From the NCBI GenBank assembly GCA_035582835.1, contig JAYKAV010002009.1, forward strand, positions 64,634 through 128,633: DNA of 64,000 bases, read 5' to 3'. Positions 53,561 to 64,000 of this stretch are shown piece after piece (position 1 is the stretch's first letter; each line of letters begins with the position of its first letter). The notes below the pieces were generated by a model that made no database searches, had not been told where the DNA came from, and saw only the letters and a list, made by a program, of their open reading frames with translations. A program made the position numbers and the translations under genes. The stretch is from Phoebastria nigripes. Taxonomy: Eukaryota; Chordata; Aves; Procellariiformes; Diomedeidae.

Positions 53561-55379
53561 TAGAAAAAGTTAGGGAGTATTTCACTTTTACAGATTCATG
53601 TATAAAAATAACAAGCTTTCCTCTGGGAGAAAAAACATCAGCTTTTATAAAAAGTTCAAAGCAATAATTACAATTTTATTTTTTGCCACCCACAAAAAAA
53701 TGAATCACAAGCTATTCGCGGTATGACAATGGCCTTTTGTGCAACTGCTGACAATTCTAGAGAGAGTATGGAGCCTGAATCTAGTGACTAACAACACGAG
53801 CAAGTAAAATGTCCATCCCCCCAATAAGCACTTAACAAAATAATTAGTCTTAGTTACTAAAAGAATAGCCTTACAAACAATTGTCATATGCAAATTATTC
53901 ATAGCTTCTTATTTATAGCTTATGATTTTTTTTAATACAGTACGCCTAGAGATACATGAGAAAATACTATAAAAATGTGTCTCCAGTAAAGTCCTGATAA
54001 GAGGTATTATTTTATATGACAGTGGAAAAGATGAAAAATTTCCACTTACAGTGCCATCTCTGTCAGAGAAAAGTACTCACGCCTTGTTTAAATCAGTTTG
54101 TCATCTACTAACTATACCACATGACTTATTTCTGCAGAGACTTAGTGCGGCAGCTTCCATAACAAACCCTTCCCCTGGCTAGTCAAGGCACAGTGCACAA
54201 CACTTCAAGCCTGGCCATTGCAGGGGGTATAAACTTACAGTTTTGTCAAGACTATAACTGACATCGGATACAAGAATACGCTGATTTACAGAATTCAGTT
54301 GTGAATAAATTATATCCTGTATTCTATAAACTGGCCTTCAAATATACCCATCTGTACACATTTTCATTTTTCTTTTCACAGCGTGAACTTGAATGGGTAT
54401 CCTGTCCCCTGTCCTCTAGGACCTTCAAAAGGTCACTCTGCGTGCTCCAAGATCAACAGCTGAGATCCACTGTCCTATTATAAATGTCCATGCCCAGTGA
54501 AGCTTGTCTGGGTAGGATACATCACTTAGAGGTAGGTGAGAGATCATGAAAATCGCTCCCACCTGAAAAGAAAAAAAATTTCAAACCAGCCTTTTAAGGA
54601 CAAGTGTGNTTTTCCTTATTATCCTTAATAAAAATTGACATATTGTGATTCAGAGTCTGACAGCCTTCTTTAGACTGAACACAGAATTAAAGCTGATTGG
54701 ACTTATTCTCAATTTATAGGCCTATACGTGCAAATAAAAGATACAATCTGGTCTGGCATCAACAAACCACTTGTCATATTTTCCACCCATATAAAGAACT
54801 AGGGAATGAATTAACATGTCACAAACACAAATTATTGATCAATGGATGACTGAAAGCCATTTCAATGTCTCCAAGCAAGAATCTGAATAAAACAAAAGGT
54901 ATCTTGGAGAAACTCTTATTTAGACCATTGCATATCCAATTTTGAAAAATAATAATAGTAGGGGGAAAAAAAAAAATCATTTAGCCCCATTGTTTTGTTT
55001 ACCTCCATCCAGAAAGTTCAAATGTCATAAAGTCAACACTGAACTGAAAAAATGAGTTTGGGGGAAAAAAATTACCTATGCTGTGTAAAAGTTCTTTTTT
55101 ATATTTATTGGACACAGAAGTATATGCTTATTAAAGCAGATTGAATATCACGTCAATTAAATTTAGTGCTCTTGGATCAATAGGTTAGATTAATTAATAT
55201 CTTGCTGTTTTTTTCCTGAATAACCAAAAATGAATGTGTTATGTTCTGATCAGTCAGAAGCAAGGAAGATGCGAAGACGGTAAATAAATTCATTTTTAAA
55301 AATCCGTTGAAACGACAGGAACATAAAACGGCACTCTCTCATAGTTATTAAACATAGCACTGAAAATTAGAGAATTAAA

Positions 55380-55690
55380 CCATGAAGTGCTCTCTAGCTG
55401 GCCATAAATTTCAATTTTTCCCCTGCTTAGTGCATAATGATGCTTTGATAAGCGTCCTATTATTGATGCATCTGCAACATATATCCTCTTTTTGGAGCTG
55501 AAATGCTACTCTGTAGCAGATGGTGGCTATTGTGTTTACACATCAGCACTTTATGATTGCATTTTCTCACGTCTGCAGTAAAAAGAAAGCTGTAATTGAG
55601 TTTTTAATGGCTTTGCACATTGTTCATTAAGATTACATGAGTGTGTTCTGACAAATGACAGCTGAAGAAATGAGCCACTGAGAACCCCTC
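55380..55690. promoter_or_regulatory. Candidate conserved non-coding element in the 5' intron
   Basis: Repeat-free stretch dense in homeobox- and TALE-like words: CATAATGATGC, TATTATTGATGCATC, GTAATTGAG, AATGACAGCTG, TTCATTAAGATTACATG. Balanced composition and little homopolymer decay compared with flanks suggest an intronic enhancer, but this is inference from texture only. Confidence 0.25.
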
Positions 55691-56045
55691 GTGATCACCA
55701 GACAGACCTCAGTTGATGCTGTTTCACTGTTGGCTTTGAAGAACCATGCTGTTTAAAAGTGAAATCATAGCAACCATTAAAGACTGAATGTAAACTTGAA
55801 AAGAAAGCTGTCAAAATGCTCAACTGCAAAATGAGACTTCTAAAACCTTGAAAACCAGAATCAGGTACAGAATGTTCTTTTAAAGAGCAAACTCTTTCCC
55901 AAAATAAAGGAATGGGTTTTCCAGCAGCTCCATCGGGTGCACAAGCATGTTTTAAGACAGAGTTTTGCTTATTTCCAAAGAACAACTCTATCTCCAAGAA
56001 AGTAAGTCTGACATCTGTCCTTGTTAAGGTAGAACAAAGCAACAC

Positions 56046-57680
56046 GGAATAATCTGGGTTGGAAGGGGCCTCAGGCCAAGCTCCTGCTCAAAGCAGGGTC
56101 AGCTATGAGGCCAGATCAGGTTTGTCAAGAGCTTTTACCTACTGAGTCTTACAAATCTCCCAGGAGGACTGCACATCCTCTCCGGGAAACCTGCTCCATT
56201 GCTTGACTGCCCTCATAGTTTTTCCTTATATTCAGTCCAAAACCTCTTGCTTCAACTTATANCTTTTGTCTCTCATCCTCCAGATACTCGCTGCAGTAAA
56301 GAGCCTAACTTGGTATTCCTGATAACCTTCTTGTAGGTACTTGGGAGCCACTGCTAGGTCCCCCCAAAGCCTTCCTTGACCCAGGCTGAACAATCCCTGG
56401 TAGCTCCTCAGCCTCTTCTCACGGGGCAAGTGCTCCAGCCCCACAGACGTGGCGGCCTTCATTGAACTTGCTCCAGTTCATCAGTCTCTCTGAAATTACA
56501 ACACCCAAAACTGGGCACAGTATGCTCAATGCAATCCAAAAAGTGGCAATGAAAGGGGGACCACTTCCATTCATCTACTGGCTATGACCCTGTCAAAACA
56601 ACCCAGGATGCCATTAGCCTCCTTTGCTTCCAGAGCACACCACTGGCTCATGTTCAGCTTGCCATCTGCCAAGATCCTCAGGTCCTGTTCAGCAGAGCCA
56701 TTCCCAGCCAGTTAGTCCCCACGCTGCCTTCCCAGGTATTGCTGGATTGGTCCACATCTAATTTCATAATGTTCCTATTGGCCCATTCCTCCAGCCTGCG
56801 TCCGTATCTCTAAATGGTGGCCTTACCCCCAATTGTATCAACTGTTCCCTCCGGTTTGATGCCATCTGCAAACAAGAGCTGCCATCAATAGCTGCCATCC
56901 AAGCAGCTTTGACCCATCTAACTGCCACCACCCATCCAGACCATAACACCCTAACTTGGAAGTGTGAAGTTCTGTCCTGCCTCTGATACCAGCAGCTGCA
57001 CAGGACTTACTCTTACGCAGTTCAACTACAGTACCAAGAGAGCTCTGATAACTTTATATTTAATCAAAAATACGGGGGAAATTAAGCTGTTCTAATTGGA
57101 TGCAAAACCAAAATGTTCTCAGAAGGATGCTTATTAGAATAGTAACCCACAGCATTTACCCCAGTCATTTTAAGCTATATATGTAAGTGAATGAGTATAC
57201 ATCTTTGCAGTTTTAAATGATAAATGAGAAGAAAAGTCTACTACTATAAATCCCCAATACACAAGAAAAAATTGCCACACAAACTGTGTGGACAGATATC
57301 AAAATGAAGGACAGTTCATGGTCAAGGAGAACAAAGTTATTTAGAACAGCATTAATTACATTGGCAGCTTCACGGGTATAATTTCTCACCATACTTTTCA
57401 CCATCCTTTCAAGGATGAGTATGTTACAGAGCACAGACCACAGCATAGATCCTAGGGGGACACCTCTGGACACCTCCCCTACTGAGAGTTTATGGCTGGT
57501 CTTTGCCTCTTATCCATTCACCTTTTGAGCACCTTGTCTCTTCTGCTGCAGCCTCACTTCTTCTACGGAAGAGTCCTCTCAAACATCTTTTGGAAATCCA
57601 TTGCATTGTTTTTGAAAGTCATTTTAACAAAAAAATCCAATTTACTTGCCTTTTTTTTTTTTAAACGTCAGAGTATTCCA
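56046..57680 (-). mobile_element. CR1 LINE 3' part, antisense, interrupted
   Basis: The plus strand reads the reverse complement of a CR1 3' region. It includes GGGTTGGAAGGGGCCTC, CCTGCTCAAAGCAGGGTCAGC, TTTTTCCTTATATTCAGTCC, GGCTGAACAATCCCTGG, CCAGGATGCCATTAGCCTCC, GGCTCATGTTCAGCTTGCC and ATGCCATCTGCAAACAAG. From about 57410 it continues with AGCACAGACCACAGCATAG, then CCTAGGGGGACACC and CATCTTTTGGAAATCCATTG. Between about 56950 and 57400 the CR1 match is lost and AT-rich unique-looking DNA intervenes. Divergence is high, so this is an old copy. The right boundary (57600-57680) is approximate. Confidence 0.85.
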
Positions 57681-60350
57681 ATAGATTTGTGAGGTGTGAC
57701 TTTCCTTTACAAGAGTGCTTTGACTCTTTCCCAGTATTTCATTCCCTGTGGACTAGGATTAGGGTCAGAGCCAGTTCGCTATCTCATATACTGACCTGGA
57801 AGTCCTTTATCACAGGTATTTTTAGAGGAGGACAGATCAAACAAAAGGCACCTATGCCAGCCAGCTAAGCAAGCTCATGCCTTTCCTAGTAAGGTTTCCA
57901 CATACCATGTTTTTGCATATCTTTTGGTAAAGCACATATTTATAATACTGTCAAGTCAATCTGAATGCCATAGAACAGATATTGAAAAGCATCTACACTA
58001 AGTATGAAAAAATATGTTTAAGGACAATATAAGAAAAAAGTCCATCTACCTCAACACTTGGTTCCAGCAGTGACAAAGTGACACTTTAAGCAGAGCATAA
58101 GAATCAGGGTACTGTGAAGTAGAATTTACCATTTCAAGCTTCTGACAGTCAGCTATATCAAGATTTTTGAAGTCAAAAGCTGCATCTATCCCTTTCATTC
58201 ATTAGCCACAGACTGATCTTCCTCCCATAATTTTTGTTGAGTCAGTCAGGAATAAGACTCTGTGAACAAGCTCTATAGTTTAATTATACATTGTGCTGGG
58301 GAAAATAAATAAAGACTTCCACGCGCTTGCCTTAAGGTACTGCCACTTAATTTGTAGTTCTTACTTTATGAAAAGTTATGATTACCTACCTGCTTCACAC
58401 TTCCCACATTTTTATATCCCTGCTCTTCATACTCTTGTATAACAGCTGAACAAGGCTCAGAAATCTCCTCCCCCTGACTGATGTACTACAGCAGCGTTTG
58501 TACAAACTCAGAATTAAACAAGGTGTTATCTCATAGCTGCTATCCCTTTTTCAAGTATTAGGACAAAATCAGACCCAGGGGTTTTATTTCTCAAATGTGG
58601 GTCATACTGAATTAATCTACCAGTGAAATAAAAAGAGTTTGATTCACAGATAAATATGAATATAAACTGCAAGTTGAGTTCAGTATAATTCATGAGGACA
58701 ATTCATCCACTTGGGAAATTATTGGATAATAGGAAAGTATTTTTTAAAGAGGCAGTCTACTGCTTGTGAAGAGCTTTTCTTCTGGAAATTAATGTCATGA
58801 AAAGAATTATGTTGTTGGGGTTTTTTTGCAAGAAAAATCTTCTCTGGGAACAAGACTGATCCCATATTACTTCAGTGACCACAAATATGTGCTGTAGTTA
58901 TTTAAAGAAAGTGAAGATTGTGGCATAAATGCTTTACCAATCTTCCCCGAAATACTAGGTANGTAACAAAAGCGGGTCTGGTTTGCACATTTCCAAATGT
59001 CCTTGGGAGGGGAGAAGTTTGCAACTCTTTTGCTTTATATAAAACCAAATAATTATACGACAATACTCAGAACTAGGAAACCAGGTTTCCCACAGTTTCG
59101 TAATTGCAAACTGCAGACTTTTTCATTGATTCTACTGGTTGAGCCATAAATGACTGCTGGCATTTTCAGTGGCATCCAGACGCTGTTACCAGTAAATCAC
59201 AGGTGTTACCAAACTACACTCCTTTTACAAATGTTTTCCAAGGTCTGAATGATGGTGACCCACAGACATTGAAAGATGCTAACAACCCAGGAATGGCCTC
59301 CAGCCAAATGACAGCTTCCCTTTATTCACTCCTGAAGTAAATGCTGAAGTAAGCGACATCTACTGCAGGGGCTTTACCATGCAAAATGGGAAACATTAAA
59401 CTACCCCGACAGAAGTAACAAGATGAAAATATATCATGGATTACAAAGAAAAAAAATACCACATTTTAGTGGTTTGCTTCTTTACATGCTGGTGGATCAG
59501 AGTCAGCAAGCCTTCTTCAACTACGAAATCCAGATGGGAAGAGATCAAATGACTGATGAAGCCAACAAGGGCCTAATTAGCAGAGGGCTTTAAGGTAGAT
59601 AATGGGATTTCTGCAAGAGGTTGTGAAACAGGGACTTGGGGATTAAATGTTTTGTCAGAAGTTTCAGAACCCCAGTTCCCTTAACAGCAGAGAGATGGTC
59701 TCATTAAGAGATGGGATTCGGAGTTCAGAAGCTTTGCGGTCCAGTCTGGGTTATAGTGTCCCAGCAACGTATATTGCGATCCACCCAAAATTTGTTTGCC
59801 CGTTTTTGTTACTTCTATATGCTGCTTTTTTCACTTCATGCATAGGGAAGGACCCTACTTGTTAAAGGGATGCTCTTTTAACCTTACAAGAATATTTAAA
59901 TCATCAAGTGAAAATAGCTTCTTCCCTGTTCTATTGTTAAAAGCATTCTTCTTATAATGTAACATATATGTATAGCACTTGGTCACATATTTCTGTGGCA
60001 TTTACCAAGGACAGCCAATGATAGAGATTGACATATTTGCAATATAAAGCTAACAGGCAGGATTCAGGTTCTGACTTCGTAATCTCCTCAGTGACAAATG
60101 GGGATTTTTTCATTGGTCCGAAGAAAATTAAACTGAAATGTGAGGGCAGAACTCTTATAAAAATAGCAATGAAAAGAAGCACTTGGGAGAGTGATAGTAT
60201 CCAACACAGTAGAGGCAAGAGGAAATTTTTAAGCACAGGAGGGACTTCTCGTTGTCTCAATGTCTCGCACGGGCATGATCACTGAGCTAGAAATCCTGAC
60301 GCTACAACACTGCAAGACAACTGACTGTAACACTACAGAAATGACAAGGC

Positions 60351-60403
60351 AGAAAAAAAAAGAAAGAAGAAAAGAAGAAGAAAAAAAAAAAAAAAAAAGA
60401 AAG
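60351..60403 (+). repeat. Purine (A/G) tract
   Basis: About 53 bp of A with scattered G (AAAGAAGAAAAGAAGAAG then A18). Simple-sequence repeat. Confidence 0.85.
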
Positions 60404-61918
60404 CCTTTTCTCTATTGCTAGTTTCTGGCCTCAGCTACAGGCCGGAGTGGTCTCTAGTAGCCTGTATTCAATATGGGAACCTGTTAGATTCAGTGTGGAA
60501 AATCACCACATAAAGGTTAATTCATATCTGTATAGATACAAACACAGCAGTGATACTTAACTACACTTCAAGATGCCCCAAAAGCTTGTTCTAAACATTG
60601 GATCAGACAGTTCGTGAAAGCACTGACATGTAATAATTCTAGTCTGTAACAGGGACTGCACAGTTTATCACGAAGATTCATGACAAAATTTCTCACTCCA
60701 GTGGTGCAAGGTGATGTCCAGTGTTGCTTTCCACCTGCATCTCTAGAGCACAGTCCTTCCCTCCTTATAAATCAGCTGAAGAACATTTGCAACTAATGTT
60801 TGCTGGAATAGCATCAGTGGTCAAATCACCTTTTCCTCTTCACCAACAAACTCAAATTTTGATTTACAAAGCAGAAATCCTTGTTCATCAATTCTCAGAA
60901 GAGAGCCATTGCTCTGAAGTTACAGCCATCTGGCAACTGTTCTGCATATCTCATGCTTATCTCTAGGCTCCACAGTTATTGCTAGAATTTTCTTCCCACN
61001 TTTCATAAACGTTTCTTTAATAAAAGACCGATTGCCACAGTTGTAAGCCTAGGTTCACTGAGAAACAAAAAATGGTGTGTGCTGTAGAATCAGAAACAAT
61101 TCTATAAATCTCAACAGTGAAGAACTTTTTAATAGATTCATTGCCAGCATTCAATGTTGCAAAGGTCACTGCTGTAGTATACTTCCAGAGTGTCCTTATT
61201 CTGTTACTTATAAATATGGTATAAATTGTTTGGCAGTACTATAAAAAAAAAAAAAGGGTCCATTAGCAATGGAGCTATTCCAGTTTAATAATAAACATAT
61301 AATTCTCTATGAACAATAGACGAGAATTCTCTACAACTTTAATTATACCTTCTTCGTTACATTGTCATTTTTTAAAACTGATGAAAATATACGCTAAACC
61401 CTGAAAACTGAAAGGTTTTGTTGCTTTTTAATTCCAGTAGCCTGACAACTATTTATCCTATCAATCACTACCTTAAGACTTCGGTAAAATGTAGGCAATT
61501 GATTTAAACACTTAATATAAGTTTAGGTTATTAAATGGGCAAATAAACAAAATAGGGGGAATGGCCATAATTCAACATAATATCTTTATTTAAAGACATT
61601 GCAAATCTTGTTCTTAGCACCCAAGAGCTTTATTACAGCCNAGCCTTGAAAGAGAATGCCCACAGAAATGAGTTGTAGGGACATTAGCAAGCCTCTGTTC
61701 AAAGCCTCTCACAAATGCCATTCAAGAAGGCTCAGGATTCAGCAGAATACCAAATATCTTCCTCACATGATTTAACCTGTGGCATAAACTGCTGCCAAAT
61801 GCCTCTCTCTCTCATGGAAATGGTAGTATTTCAGTAAGCAGCCTCTGTATACACCCTCTGGAAAAAAACCTCATCAAATTTTTAAGTTCAAGATACACAA
61901 CTACTTGTGTAATGAGCA

Positions 61919-61982
61919 TTATAAATTATTATTATAAATATTATTATATTATATATAATTATTATTATTATTAATTTATAAT
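61919..61982. repeat. ATT/TAT-rich microsatellite-like tract
   Basis: Irregular ATT and TA units with near-palindromic TTATAAAT and ATTATATTATATATAAT segments. Composition is pure A/T over about 60 bp. Confidence 0.8.
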
Positions 61983-64000
61983 TAGATGCTAAAGAACTCT
62001 CTTAGGACAAAATACCAACAACAAAGGAGTTCAGAGGTAGTGGTCAGTAAAGACTTTTCTGAAAAAGTAATTGCTGCTTACTATGCATGCCTCTGCTTTG
62101 TTTTCAAATATGGTACTTATTTTAAAAATAAAATTCTGTATCTTGTTAAAACCCAATGGCTACAAATAAAAATCTCTCCAACCAGGTAGATATAGATTCA
62201 AGGAAAGCATGTTTTAGGTTGGTGACTACAAGCAATCAAATGATTAAATCACTACATCTCAGCTACTGCAACTCTCCTTGGAAGGGGCAGCAAGACAAAG
62301 GTCAAAAAGTCTGCTGCCTCTCGGTATCAAAACTGTCAACAGAAACATGCTTTGATATGCCTAAATGTACATGACATGCACAAAATTAGGATTAAAATTT
62401 CTGTTTTCAGAAGCTATCTTTCCCATGAATGTCTGATATATGCAATGGTCAACAGACACAAAAAACCCCCTAATAACACATGATTATCATTATAGACTNT
62501 CTATTCTGCATTATCCAGATACAATGGTTGATCAATTAAGACATTAAAAACTTAACAACAGTCCTTTTCCAGGGTACCCTTTGTTCTCTACTTTTATTTT
62601 CTGTTGATCTTGTTTTCCAATTCTGGTTTGTCTCTGAACACATTTTTTCACTTTTGCCTAATTGTGTCCTCCACAGGCATTTTAAAAGATGAAGGACACA
62701 GACTGCAAACTCCATTATGCCTTCCTCTCCCTTTCCAAGGATACAACAGATANCTATTGGATGCAGCCTCATTCAGGAGAGGTGTGTGGATGGATGGCTC
62801 AAGGTTCAATTTAATTTGTTTTGATTTGGCTACTCTAAGACCACTGAGATTGAATACTATCAGGTGGTTACCCTGGTGTCGCTCAAGGTTCTCAGGTACT
62901 AGTCTGCTGTGTTTAACAGTTTGCATCACACAAAGCCTACTGTGTGTCTTCAAAGCCTCATGAGAACATCAGTTGAGACAGCTCTGTCCGTAGCTTCCTG
63001 TTCTTGATAAGTTAATAAACCATGCTTACCTTCTTGCTGTTGTGCTTAATTAAAACTGACATAAAATCTAAATTGCTGGGCCAATTGGACCCTAAAGGTT
63101 GAACCAATGAGGACTTTCTGAAAGACACTCTAGAATCGCCTTTGGCATCAGCAAGACAGCTGCCAGAAGTATTTTGGTGAAAATATTACTTTACTAGGAA
63201 GTAGTGAACTCCATGTAGTTCAAGCACATACTTATTTTCAATATATTGGACTCTTTGTTTGCTTAATCATTAAAGACAAATAGCTGAATATTTTTTATTA
63301 CATAATTCTAGAGTGGTTTACATGTCAGCCAGAATTAAATATCTCATTAGCAGGCATGCAGCTACATTACTAGCCAACATTTATGATCTCTGCAACTTGT
63401 GTAAAACTTCCATATGTCTTACATATNAAACATTTTCTAGGAAACTGCAAAGGGATTATTACCTTTTATATTTGTGACAGAAAACACATATTAAACGTAA
63501 TGCCAAAAGGCAACTATAGCAAATGATGTCTGAAAAGGAATTGTTTCTTAAACAGTTTGGTTTTACATAACTGTGTTCTAACCATATGGACACATATTTG
63601 CACGTTTAAGGAATCAACACCACAGCTCTAAACTCAGAATATGTTAAAGGTTATATGCTGAGCTATTTTTGCATCAAATTTTCAACTTTGCTGAGCTCAG
63701 TTTCAACAAAGTGTTGGGTGTTGTTGAAGTCAGTGATGCTATTCCGGGTGTACTGCAGTATAGCCAAGGATGGAATTTGGCACAGTGAATTCAGAAAATA
63801 ATTAAGGCCATCTCACAAGCCACCACACAGTATGGCGGCACGAGAATTTCTCAAAAGGAGCAGCTAAAAACTGCAAAAGCAGAGGCTGATGCAGACCACT
63901 GTGGAGGTGTATTGGCACAGGAGAAAGGAGCCTCAGCCATTCCAACCCACATCTTTACCAGCTGTGATCACTATCAGTTGCTCATTCCCATGGGAACTAA

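Noticed and set aside
56232..57473. Minus-strand ORFs of 60-86 codons
   Set aside because: They lie within the CR1 remnant or its interrupting segment and carry no recognisable reverse transcriptase motifs.

Overview
The window is vertebrate nuclear DNA, almost certainly from a bird. CR1 LINE fragments, avian-type ERVL-like LTRs and long AT-rich introns all point that way. The only host gene I can support is the receptor-type protein tyrosine phosphatase PTPRT, on the minus strand. Four consecutive coding exons of its extracellular region are present. In transcript order they are two MAM-domain exons (50879-51150, 44786-44867) and two Ig-domain exons (41447-41562, 39003-39177). All visible splice sites are GT-AG. 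Exon lengths (272, 82, 116, 175 bp) and phases join into one open frame. Signal-peptide and early MAM exons must lie above 64000; fibronectin, transmembrane and phosphatase exons must lie below position 1.

The rest is intron: the 5' intron from 51151 to the right edge, three short introns of 6.0, 3.2 and 2.3 kb, and a 3' intron of more than 39 kb filling the left 60% of the window. The introns hold CR1 fragments (1-120, 8540-8715, 45878-46209, 56046-57680), LTR-derived pieces (13380-14480), a clean solo LTR with a 5-bp target duplication (32333-32878), probable ancient tRNA-derived SINEs (52.9-53.6 kb) and low-complexity tracts.

The most unusual element is at 19885-22337 (minus strand). It has the two terminal halves of the same LTR family as the solo LTR and a perfect 5-bp target duplication (ACCAC). 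The two halves are separated by about 1.9 kb containing a tandemly repeated leader, a broken gag-like frame and a short membrane-protein frame, with no pol seen. The insert starts about 31 bp downstream of the LTR TATA box and ends before the LTR polyadenylation-type signal. The unit is therefore laid out as promoter, gag-like plus membrane ORF, terminator inside one LTR, rather than as LTR-internal-LTR. Both this element and the solo LTR lie in the same transcriptional sense as PTPRT.

There are no bacterial-type operons, CRISPR arrays, or tRNA or rRNA genes that I can see. Single n bases are scattered through the window, one of them inside a coding exon.
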